DNA of 12,706 bases, taken from Candidatus Latescibacterota bacterium (lineage in GTDB: Bacteria > JAAXHH01 > JABIQT01). The position numbers were made by a program, and so were the translations under genes. This document shows, piece after piece, positions 6,729 to 12,706 of the stretch. The notes beneath the pieces were generated by a model. That model did no database searches. It saw only the letters and a program-made list of their open reading frames with translations, and had not been told where the DNA came from. Numbering within the stretch: the first letter of the stretch is position 1; every line of letters begins with the position of its first letter. The stretch spans positions 1 through 12,706 of the forward strand of contig JABIQT010000319.1 in NCBI GenBank assembly GCA_018667995.1, in the 5' to 3' direction.

Positions 6729-8450
6729 ATGCAGCCCCGATTGAACCTTGCTTACGCACTTCTTTCAATATTAATCGTATGCTTCTGTACCACTACTAAC
6801 GCGCAGGTCCGGCGGTCCACTGCGGATTTGGTACTAACGAACGGAACTATCCACACGCTGAATCCTGATCGACCTAAGGCACAGGCTGTGGCAATCATTG
6901 GAAACCAGATCGCGGTAGTCGGAACGAATGACGAGGTCATGCCATTTGTAGGGCCCGATACGCGTGTGATCGACCTGAAAAATCAGGCAGTCTATCCTGG
7001 TTTTAAGGAAAGTCACGGACATTTGATGGGGATTGGAACAGCGAAACTCCAGGTTAATCTGGTGGGTGTAAGCGGTTACAAGGAGTTGATTGAGAGAATC
7101 GTGACACGTGCCCAAAACGCCAAGCCAGGGGAGTGGATCACCGGACGGGGTTGGCACGAGGAGAAGTGGACAGACCGGAGTTCGTTAACAGTTCGCGGGT
7201 TCATGACGCATGACGACCTGACAAAAGCTGTACCTAATAATCCAGTCTGGGTGAGAAGAGCAGATGGCCACGCAGCCTTCGCAAATGCCAAGGCCATGGA
7301 GGTGGCGGGCGTCGACCGAAACACGGCATCTCCGGAAGGTGGAGCCATTATTATGGACGCTGACGGAAATCCGACAGGCGTATTTATAGATAGGGCTATG
7401 CGCCTTATCAAGTCGCCACCGTTGACAGAAAGCCAGAGGCGGCAGGCTCTTGAACTCGGTATTGAGGAGTGCCTGGCAAATGGAATAACCATGTTTGACG
7501 ACGCGGGCGTCAACGTCGGCACCATTGATCTTTACAAAGAATATGCCGATCAGGGAAAGCTGAACTTACGACTCTATGCGATGGCCGGCGGACTTAAAAC
7601 CATGCGAACGCTCGGCCAACCAATCATAGACTATGGAAATGGTTTCCTGAACGTGCGGGCGGTAAAACTGGTTGCTGATGGCGCTCTGGGATCCCGTGGC
7701 GCAGCCCTGTTAGAGGAGTACGAGGATGACCCCGGTAATTCCGGTTTCTTCACGACGCCTCCTGAAACTGTCTATACCGCGTCACAGTACGCCTTGCAGA
7801 ACGGCTGGCAGGTTGCCACACATGCCATAGGCGATAGAGCGAACCGAATGATGCTGGATATGTATGAAAAGGCCATGAAAGAGTTCCCACACGTAAAGGA
7901 TCATCGGTTCCGTGACGAACACACACAGATTCTAGATGAAGCGGATATAAAGCGATTCGCAAAACTCGGTATCATTGCTTCGATGCAAGGTATCCACGCG
8001 ACATCAGATCTATCCTGGGCCCCGAATCGCCTGGGAGTCCACAGGACTGAAGAAGGTGGGTACGTCTGGCAGAAGCTGCTCAAAGAAGGTGTAAAAATCA
8101 TCAATGGCACGGATGCTCCTGTCGAGGCGGTGGATCCCATTGCCTCGTACTATGCGTCAGTGACCCGGCAGAAAGAGAACGGTACGCCTGTTGGAGGAAT
8201 GTACGGCGATCAGAGAATGACGCGCCATGAAGCGCTCCGATCGTATACGTTGGATGCCGCGTACGGCTCCTTTCATGAAAACCAGGGCGGATCCATAGAA
8301 GTCGGTAAGCTCGCGGATTTCACGATCCTCACCAAAGACATCATGACGGTTCCGGAACAGGAGATTCTCGAATCGGAAGTGATGTACACCATCGTAGACG
8401 GCATAGTAAGGTACGAAAAAGGGAAACCGATGAAGCCCGCAATTCCCTGA
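6729..8450 (+). CDS. Exported YtcJ-like metal-dependent amidohydrolase (amidohydrolase family 3)
   Basis: A 573-residue member of the amidohydrolase superfamily (PF07969, YtcJ group), which hydrolyses C-N bonds of amides or related groups with active-site zinc; the substrate is unknown. A signal peptide (charged MQPR, hydrophobic core, cleavage likely after TNA near 25) sends it to the periplasm or beyond. The small beta-sandwich begins DLVLTNGTIHTLN. Metal ligands are visible: SHGH (H96, H98), HAIGDRAN (H365), DEHTQ (H398) and GTDAP (D462); KLVADGALGSRGA is the central family motif. The C-terminus (KLADFTILTKDIMTVP) is the standard end of the family, so the gene is complete. It follows the B12 subunit by 204 bases and ends before an intrinsic terminator. 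The first HxH lies in ESHGH where many relatives have DSHxH. Family call firm, substrate unassigned. Confidence 0.92.
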   Translation: MQPRLNLAYALLSILIVCFCTTTNAQVRRSTADLVLTNGTIHTLNPDRPKAQAVAIIGNQIAVVGTNDEVMPFVGPDTRVIDLKNQAVYPGFKESHGHLMGIGTAKLQVNLVGVSGYKELIERIVTRAQNAKPGEWITGRGWHEEKWTDRSSLTVRGFMTHDDLTKAVPNNPVWVRRADGHAAFANAKAMEVAGVDRNTASPEGGAIIMDADGNPTGVFIDRAMRLIKSPPLTESQRRQALELGIEECLANGITMFDDAGVNVGTIDLYKEYADQGKLNLRLYAMAGGLKTMRTLGQPIIDYGNGFLNVRAVKLVADGALGSRGAALLEEYEDDPGNSGFFTTPPETVYTASQYALQNGWQVATHAIGDRANRMMLDMYEKAMKEFPHVKDHRFRDEHTQILDEADIKRFAKLGIIASMQGIHATSDLSWAPNRLGVHRTEEGGYVWQKLLKEGVKIINGTDAPVEAVDPIASYYASVTRQKENGTPVGGMYGDQRMTRHEALRSYTLDAAYGSFHENQGGSIEVGKLADFTILTKDIMTVPEQEILESEVMYTIVDGIVRYEKGKPMKPAIP

Positions 8451-8477
8451 GCACGAAAATATCGGCAGCTATTCTAT

Positions 8478-8512
8478 CGGGGAGAGGAACGAATTGTTTC
8501 GCTCCCCGTTTT
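8478..8512 (+). terminator. Intrinsic terminator after the amidohydrolase gene
   Basis: CGGGGAG (8478-8484) pairs perfectly with CTCCCCG (8502-8508), and TTTT follows (8509-8512). A second internal pairing, GAAC with GTTTC, extends the hairpin. It lies 27 bases after the stop codon and separates the metabolic genes from the lolA-rimO-bamD group. Confidence 0.8.
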
Positions 8513-8558
8513 ATAGTTGGTAGTAGTATTCCAGAGCCCAATCGGCCTAAATAAGGCC

Positions 8559-8587
8559 TTGACCTATCTTGTTGTCTTTTACATATT
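8559..8587 (+). promoter_or_regulatory. Candidate sigma-70-like promoter for lolA-rimO-bamD
   Basis: TTGACC (8559-8564) and CATATT (8582-8587) are separated by 17 bases, with four to five consensus bases each. Transcription would start near 8594, about 20 bases before the ATG at 8614. A small inverted repeat, GGCCT-AAATA-AGGCC (8544-8558), abuts the -35 and could be an operator. The position just after a terminator supports it. Confidence 0.42.
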
Positions 8588-8603
8588 AAGCGGTCTGTTT
8601 GAC

Positions 8604-8609
8604 GAGGAA
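8604..8609 (+). promoter_or_regulatory. Ribosome binding site deciding the lolA start
   Basis: GAGGAA at 8604-8609 is four bases before the ATG at 8614. An in-frame TTG at 8599 would add five residues (MTRKS) but has no Shine-Dalgarno site and would include this one inside the coding sequence. Confidence 0.65.
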
Positions 8610-8613
8610 ATCC

Positions 8614-9252
8614 ATGTTTCACGCCTGCATAAACCTGCTAATTGTCTCCGGGGTGGTTGCGACTTACTCCAATAGCCAACCAACCGCTCAGGAAATAACA
8701 GAACACATGCATCGGCAGCTTGACAGTGTCATCACCCTGTCAGCTGATTTCATCATTGTCTCCCATTTCGGTGTCTTGGAGCAATCGGGTGAATCAACCG
8801 GGCGCCTGTTTCTGCAGAGAGCAAAGAACAAGTTTCGTCTTGAACAGGAAGATCAGACGGTGGTGTCGGACGGGGAAACAGTCTGGACTTTTATTCCCAG
8901 CAATAGACAGATAATAGTCAGCCCTATGGAAGACTCCGGAGGAATGCGTCCGGATGATTTCCTATTCTACTACTCCCGCCAATATAACTCCGAGCTTTTG
9001 AAAACGGAGAACACGAACGGTGGTCTTTTTTATGTGTTGGAATTGACGGCCGCGGACCTGTCGGCACAACTGGATAAAGTCACCATTTGGGTGGATAGCA
9101 AGAAGTGGCTTACCCAAAAAGTCCAGTACACCGATGATATGGATTCCTCCACCACCATTGAATTTACGGATATACAACTGAACCTAAGTCTCGTTGACAG
9201 CACCTTCGTGATGGATATCCCGAGTGATGTCGAAGTTGTAGATCTTAGATAA
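8614..9252 (+). CDS. lolA: LolA-like outer membrane lipoprotein carrier protein
   Basis: LolA carries lipoproteins through the periplasm from the LolCDE exporter to the outer membrane. This 212-residue protein has an N-terminal signal segment (MFHACINLLIVSGVVATYSNS) and the family's unclosed beta-barrel pattern: an EITEHMHRQLDSVITLSADF helix/strand, GRLFLQRAKNKFRLE, then VVSDGETVWTFIPSNRQIIV, which matches the well-known SDGKTLWxYxP motif. The later strands (LDKVTIWVDSKKWLTQKVQYTD, TTIEFTDIQLN) and the C-terminal DSTFVMDIPSDVEVVDL fit family ends. It lacks a lipobox, as expected for a soluble carrier. It is the first gene after a terminator and candidate promoter, and is followed 21 bases later by rimO. 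Other LolA-fold proteins exist, so the transport role is likely rather than certain. Confidence 0.85.
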   Translation: MFHACINLLIVSGVVATYSNSQPTAQEITEHMHRQLDSVITLSADFIIVSHFGVLEQSGESTGRLFLQRAKNKFRLEQEDQTVVSDGETVWTFIPSNRQIIVSPMEDSGGMRPDDFLFYYSRQYNSELLKTENTNGGLFYVLELTAADLSAQLDKVTIWVDSKKWLTQKVQYTDDMDSSTTIEFTDIQLNLSLVDSTFVMDIPSDVEVVDLR

Positions 9253-9273
9253 TAGTTTACGGACTGATAACGT

Positions 9274-10659
9274 ATGGAAGATCGCACTAAACGTAAAGTT
9301 GGGCTAGTCAGCCTCGGATGTTCAAAGAACCTTGTAGATTCCGAGGTTATGCTTGGACAGTTATCCCTGGGCGGATACGAAATTATCGATGGCCTGGCCG
9401 ATGCGGACGTTATCGTTGTAAACACCTGTGCTTTCATTGGCCCGGCCAAGGAGGAGTCGATCGAGACTATCCTCGACATGGTCCGATTTAAAGCAGAGGG
9501 ACAATGTTCTTCATTGATTGTAACCGGATGCATGGCGCAACGTTACTCCCGCGAACTCATCGAAGAAATCCCTGAGATTGATGCTGTTCTGGGTGTCAAT
9601 CAATATCCGCAGATTGCTGGATTGTTGAATGATCTACAAGGAGACACGCCTCAAGTACGCGACATACGAAGAATACCGCTTCCGACTGATTTCTCCTATC
9701 CACGCATTATCAAGACTCCCGCCCACTCGGTGTACTTGAAGATCGCCGAAGGGTGCGACAGGCGCTGTACGTTCTGCATTATTCCAGCGATACGCGGAAA
9801 ACAGGCCAGCCGAACGATTGATTCGTTGGTGAATGAAGCACGGGGACTCGTGGCTCAAGGCGCACTCGAGCTGAATCTGATATCTCAGGATACGACATGG
9901 TACGGCAAGGATCTTGAGACGCCTGCAAGCCTCCCACAGCTACTTCGTGCGTTGAATGAGGTGGATGGGCTTCGTTGGATCCGACCACTCTACAACCATC
10001 CAGTGCGTTTCACCGATGAGATTGTCGAGGCCATCGCCGAATTGGAGCATGTCTGCAATTACATCGACATGCCGCTGCAGCATATCTCTGACCGAATGCT
10101 GAAAAGTATGAACCGTGAAACCACCCGGAAAAACATTGAGTCACTGCTGGCAAAAGCCAGGAATACCATTCCCAATCTGACCTTCCGGACCACCTTTATT
10201 GTTGGTTTCCCGGGAGAGACCGACGACGACTTTGAACAGCTCTATGATTTCGTAGGTGAATCCCGATTTGATAGACTCGGTGTCTTTCAGTATTCACCAG
10301 AGGAACATACCCCGGCATATCGATATGGTAAGCCAGTGCCAGAAGAGTTGAAACAAGAGCGCCATGATCGGCTTATGGCACTTCAACGCGATATATCTCT
10401 TTCCAGAAACCAGTCTATAGTTGGAAAGGTCGTGGACGTCCTGGTGGACGAAGCAGGAAACGACGGTGTCCCGGCTATCGGTCGAACTGAAGCGGATGCA
10501 CCGGAAGTCGATAATGAAGTCCTTCTCTATAGTGACTCGGTTCAACAAGGCCAGTTCATTTCGGTCCTTATTTCGGACGCTCTGGAGTATGACCTTGTTG
10601 GTGATGTGATGCCGCATCAAAGCCATGCCCGCAAATCAATAGAACTATCAGGAGCCTGA
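9274..10659 (+). CDS. rimO: Ribosomal protein S12 methylthiotransferase RimO
   Basis: RimO is a radical-SAM enzyme that adds a methylthio group to the conserved aspartate of ribosomal protein S12. The 461 residues contain the N-terminal UPF0004 domain, whose second iron-sulfur cluster is held by C16 (VSLGCSKNLVDSE), C52 (VNTCAF) and C86 (VTGCMAQ). The radical-SAM cluster follows at C161-x3-C165-x2-C168 (EGCDRRCTFCIIPAIRG), and the C-terminal TRAM domain covers about 380-448 (VVDVLVDEAG...). The SLGCSKNLVDSEVMLG signature separates RimO from its paralogue MiaB. All six cysteines are present. The Shine-Dalgarno site is weak (cgga). It sits between lolA (21 bases) and bamD (5 bases), clearly in one transcription unit with them. 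Confidence 0.97.
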   Translation: MEDRTKRKVGLVSLGCSKNLVDSEVMLGQLSLGGYEIIDGLADADVIVVNTCAFIGPAKEESIETILDMVRFKAEGQCSSLIVTGCMAQRYSRELIEEIPEIDAVLGVNQYPQIAGLLNDLQGDTPQVRDIRRIPLPTDFSYPRIIKTPAHSVYLKIAEGCDRRCTFCIIPAIRGKQASRTIDSLVNEARGLVAQGALELNLISQDTTWYGKDLETPASLPQLLRALNEVDGLRWIRPLYNHPVRFTDEIVEAIAELEHVCNYIDMPLQHISDRMLKSMNRETTRKNIESLLAKARNTIPNLTFRTTFIVGFPGETDDDFEQLYDFVGESRFDRLGVFQYSPEEHTPAYRYGKPVPEELKQERHDRLMALQRDISLSRNQSIVGKVVDVLVDEAGNDGVPAIGRTEADAPEVDNEVLLYSDSVQQGQFISVLISDALEYDLVGDVMPHQSHARKSIELSGA

Positions 10660-10664
10660 TCCGA

Positions 10665-11543
10665 ATGAGCCTGTGCACCGAAAGACCAAAAAGGTATGTC
10701 TGGATTCAAAGAATCCTATGTAGCGTGATCCTCATCGCCCTGATAGGATGCGCACCTCCGAGCCCAACATCCGAGTGGCTTGTGGACGATCTATTCGAAT
10801 ACGGACAGCGTAACTACGAGGATGAGAACTATCTACGTGCCATGGAAGCGTTTCGTATTATCACGTTGAATTACACTACGAGCGATCTCATAGACGACGC
10901 CATGTTCAATCTTGGGGAAGCACACAGGCAGATGAAAGAGTATCCCATTGCAGCGGTAACATTCCGTCGTCTGATTCGCGATTTCCCTCAAAGCCCCTTC
11001 GCCGATGACAGTCAGTATAATCTGGCTCGATCGCTGTTTGAGCAATCCAGCGGTGTGGCACATACGCAGGACAAGACCTTCGAGGCCATTCGTGAATTGC
11101 AGATTTTTCTTGATGAATACCCCGACAGTGAGGTCGCTCCAGATGCTCAGGGCCTGTTGCAGGTTTGCCTCGACAAACTGGCAGAGAAAGACTATCAAAC
11201 CGGCCACCTCTATTTCAGACTACAAGACTGGGAGTCAGCACGTCTCTATTTCTCCGAACTGATGGACGAATTCCCCTCGAGCAAGTGGTCCATACCGGCT
11301 CGATATGAACTCAGCGAGAGCTACGTCAAGGAGGAGAGCTGGGACGATGCCGTTCTCAACTTACAGGTATTTCTCCAACTGTACCCTGAACATGAACTGG
11401 TTCCGGCCGTAAAGGAGATGCTCAAGGAGATCGTCCCGAAGTCTTCCAGCAACCCAACCAGGTCGGAAGAAACCAAGTCCCGCCTCACAAAGGACGGCGC
11501 AACTCGGACCTTGCCACGCCCAGCAGACTCCAACCAGCCTTAG
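10665..11543 (+). CDS. bamD: BamD-type outer membrane assembly lipoprotein
   Basis: BamD is the essential lipoprotein partner of BamA in folding beta-barrel proteins into the outer membrane. The 292-residue product has a type II signal peptide: basic start, hydrophobic VILIALIGC, lipidated cysteine C29. From about residue 36 come tetratricopeptide-like helices of the BamD/YbgF type: LFEYGQRNYEDENYLRAMEA, then DDAMFNLGEAHRQM, FADDSQYNLARSLF, VAPDAQGLLQVCLDKLAEK and WSIPARYELSESY. The last roughly 35 residues (SSSNPTRSEETK..., ADSNQP) are a polar, probably disordered tail longer than in E. coli BamD. The ATG is five bases after the rimO stop, with its GGAG (10651-10654) inside the end of rimO, so translation may be coupled. 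BamD-like paralogues that are not part of the Bam complex occur, so a small doubt remains. Confidence 0.9.
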   Translation: MSLCTERPKRYVWIQRILCSVILIALIGCAPPSPTSEWLVDDLFEYGQRNYEDENYLRAMEAFRIITLNYTTSDLIDDAMFNLGEAHRQMKEYPIAAVTFRRLIRDFPQSPFADDSQYNLARSLFEQSSGVAHTQDKTFEAIRELQIFLDEYPDSEVAPDAQGLLQVCLDKLAEKDYQTGHLYFRLQDWESARLYFSELMDEFPSSKWSIPARYELSESYVKEESWDDAVLNLQVFLQLYPEHELVPAVKEMLKEIVPKSSSNPTRSEETKSRLTKDGATRTLPRPADSNQP

Positions 11544-11896
11544 TAAGGCCTACCCAGATGCGGCATTTACAGCCACATCGTTGCAGTCTGACCACTTCAT
11601 GGGATTTCCCCCGTTCAGCTCGGTTGCGGTCCGCCTCCCTATCGCCTGATCGTATGAATTGGAGAGGTAGGATGTTCCCCACACGATGTTAGCGTCCTCT
11701 TTCAGTCGCAGAACCTCCGATACTAGCCCCATAATGAGACCTTCAGTACCAAGCGCCAAAATGAATATCCCTAGCGAAAATCCCTCGTATTGAACGCTTC
11801 GGCACCAAGTCCTCTAGTGTCGGGCCCCCGTTGCCTGTCGATTGTATATGGCCTCCGAACCAAAATCTCGAAGCAATTGTAAGCACGACGCCATAC

Positions 11897-11920
11897 CGGC
11901 ATAATGCCGACATATCGGCA
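11897..11920. repeat. Overlapping inverted repeats (candidate operator or RNA switch)
   Basis: CGGCAT (11897-11902), ATGCCGA (11904-11910) and TCGGCA (11915-11920) alternate in orientation. The middle copy can pair with the left (one-base spacer) or the right (CATA loop). They lie about 150 bases before the right-hand DUF5916 start and could bind a dimeric regulator. Confidence 0.45.
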
Positions 11921-12012
11921 CTAAGTCATGGTCCTGAGCATGCATTCCCCTTAGAACTCATTGAACTGTCTACCTTTACCAACTTCTAAGACACTGGCAC
12001 CGCTTGTGCAGT

Positions 12013-12034
12013 ATTCAGGTGCATCGCACTGAAT
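12013..12034. repeat. Imperfect inverted repeat upstream of the right-hand DUF5916 gene
   Basis: ATTCA-G-GTGC (12013-12022) faces GCAC-TGAAT (12026-12034) around ATC, giving nine pairs with one bulged G. It ends 37 bases before the ATG, where an operator or leader hairpin would lie. Confidence 0.4.
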
Positions 12035-12071
12035 CACTCACGAAACCACGGCACTAGTGGAGGCCAATCCT

Positions 12072-12706
12072 ATGAAATACCGAAGAATTTTGCTGTCGTT
12101 GGTGATGTCCTGGACGCTCCATATTGGCATTGCGGCGAGTCAGGAACGAGTAAATCTCGAGACACATGACTACAGCCAATATCGCCTGACTGCAGTCAGA
12201 TCGGATGATGGACTGAAGATTGATGGGAATCTTGACGATCCGGACTGGCTTCGCGCGCCCGTCGCCACCGGTTTTACCCAGTTCTCGCCAGACTACCTTG
12301 CTCCCGCGACAGAGAAGACGGAGGTACGCGTCCTGTACGACGATCCTTATCTCTATATCGGTGCCATGGCATACGACAGCAACCCTAGTGGCGTGATCGG
12401 CCGGGAAACGAGGCGCGACGCAGCAACATGGGATACGGACGACACCTTCGATGTATCGATCAGTCCTTTCCCCGATATGAGCAATGTCTTCTTTTTCAGC
12501 ACCACACCTCTTGGTCAACAGCGAGACAGTTTCATCGGGAACTTTGGCGAGAACTCCAATGGCAGCTGGGACGGTGTATGGAGTGTAAAAGCAAGACGGC
12601 ATGATCAGGGATGGACCGCGGAGATAGCCATACCCTTCAAGACCTTTCGCTTTCCCAGAGATGACATCCAGAACTGGGGAATCAATTTTCGACGGGCTAT
12701 CCGGAG
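12072..12706 (+). CDS. CBM9-like / DUF5916 family exported protein, 3' end beyond window
   Basis: The frame is open from the ATG at 12072 to the window edge (211 codons plus two bases). GGAGG at 12059-12063, eight bases upstream, supports the start. A signal peptide (MKYRRILLSLVMSWTLHIGIAAS, cleavage near residue 23) precedes a CBM9-like domain. Matching landmarks to the left-hand paralogue are KIDGNLDDPDW (49-59), KTEVRVLYDDPYLYIGAMAYD (82-102), DTDDTFDVSISP (121-132), WTAEIAIPFKTFRFP (181-195) and WGINFRRAIR (202-211). The DUF5916 part would lie beyond the edge, so that half of the name is inferred from the close resemblance to the paralogue. No catalytic activity can be assigned. Confidence 0.87.
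   Translation, partial: MKYRRILLSLVMSWTLHIGIAASQERVNLETHDYSQYRLTAVRSDDGLKIDGNLDDPDWLRAPVATGFTQFSPDYLAPATEKTEVRVLYDDPYLYIGAMAYDSNPSGVIGRETRRDAATWDTDDTFDVSISPFPDMSNVFFFSTTPLGQQRDSFIGNFGENSNGSWDGVWSVKARRHDQGWTAEIAIPFKTFRFPRDDIQNWGINFRRAIR

Larger units (their letters stand above)
11544..12071. other. 528-base intergenic region, no confident gene
   Basis: No clear terminator follows bamD; the only repeat near its stop is a short GCCTT-AGT-AAGGC without a T-run. A minus-strand frame (open 11813-11550, possible TTG start at 11759) encodes a hydrophobic stretch, FSLGIFILALGTEGLIMGLV, followed by charged residues. It could be a decayed membrane-protein end or chance, and it has no Shine-Dalgarno site I trust. 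Overlapping inverted repeats lie at 11897-11920 and an imperfect hairpin at 12013-12034. No convincing promoter was found. Confidence 0.6.

Noticed and set aside
7076-7525. A 149-residue minus-strand open frame
   Set aside because: It is a shadow of the amidohydrolase gene; the plus-strand frame contains the metal-binding motifs.
9030-9533. A 167-residue minus-strand frame spanning the lolA-rimO junction
   Set aside because: Both plus-strand genes are recognisable and cover almost all of it.
12054-12602. A 182-residue minus-strand open frame
   Set aside because: It is antisense to the right-hand CBM9/DUF5916 gene, which has a signal peptide, a ribosome binding site and paralogue-matching motifs.
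1-12706. CRISPR arrays, insertion sequences, tRNA genes, phage or defence genes
   Set aside because: No regularly spaced direct repeats, transposase or integrase motifs, terminal repeats or tRNA-like cloverleaves were seen by eye on either strand.
1-12706. A novel multi-gene system centred on the DUF5916 proteins and the amidohydrolase
   Set aside because: The three genes are separated by conserved housekeeping genes and terminators; nothing in the sequence links them functionally.

Overview
The window is a piece of a chromosome from a Gram-negative (diderm) bacterium of moderate GC content. The evidence for an outer membrane is a LolA-type lipoprotein carrier, a BamD-type lipoprotein and two signal-peptide-bearing CBM9/DUF5916 surface proteins. 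Shine-Dalgarno sites are mostly strong, and methylmalonyl-CoA mutase appears as a stand-alone cobalamin subunit. Both argue mildly against typical Bacteroidetes and fit other DUF5916-rich lineages such as Gemmatimonadota-, Latescibacterota- or KSB1-like groups. I cannot fix the phylum from the sequence alone.

Layout. Positions 1-1644 (minus strand) hold the first 548 codons of a CBM9-like/DUF5916 protein that runs off the left edge. Positions 1645-2026 are a divergent intergenic region with overlapping candidate promoters, a run of four predicted hairpins and a very strong intrinsic terminator, which together suggest a small RNA or an attenuated leader. From there everything is on the plus strand: a COG1579 coiled-coil/zinc-ribbon protein (2027-2752), the RNase P RNA gene rnpB (2833-3231), recJ (3266-4978), meaB (5061-6005), a stand-alone B12-binding mutase subunit (6108-6524), a secreted YtcJ-like amidohydrolase (6729-8450) ending at an intrinsic terminator, then the tight group lolA-like (8614-9252), rimO (9274-10659) and bamD (10665-11543). 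A 528-base region without a convincing gene (11544-12071) follows, and a second CBM9/DUF5916 protein starts at 12072 and runs off the right edge.

How the genes fit together. The core is housekeeping: tRNA 5' maturation (rnpB), single-strand DNA degradation in repair (recJ), B12-dependent acyl-CoA mutase metabolism (meaB plus the small subunit), and outer membrane biogenesis (lolA, bamD) with ribosomal protein S12 methylthiolation (rimO) between them. The two DUF5916 paralogues point outwards at the two ends and, with the exported amidohydrolase, are the accessory cell-envelope part of the window.

I see no defence system, mobile element, CRISPR array or biosynthetic cluster. The least ordinary signals are RNA-level: the structured element ending at 1970, an extra helix in the RNase P RNA at 3100-3119, and overlapping inverted repeats upstream of the right-hand DUF5916 gene.
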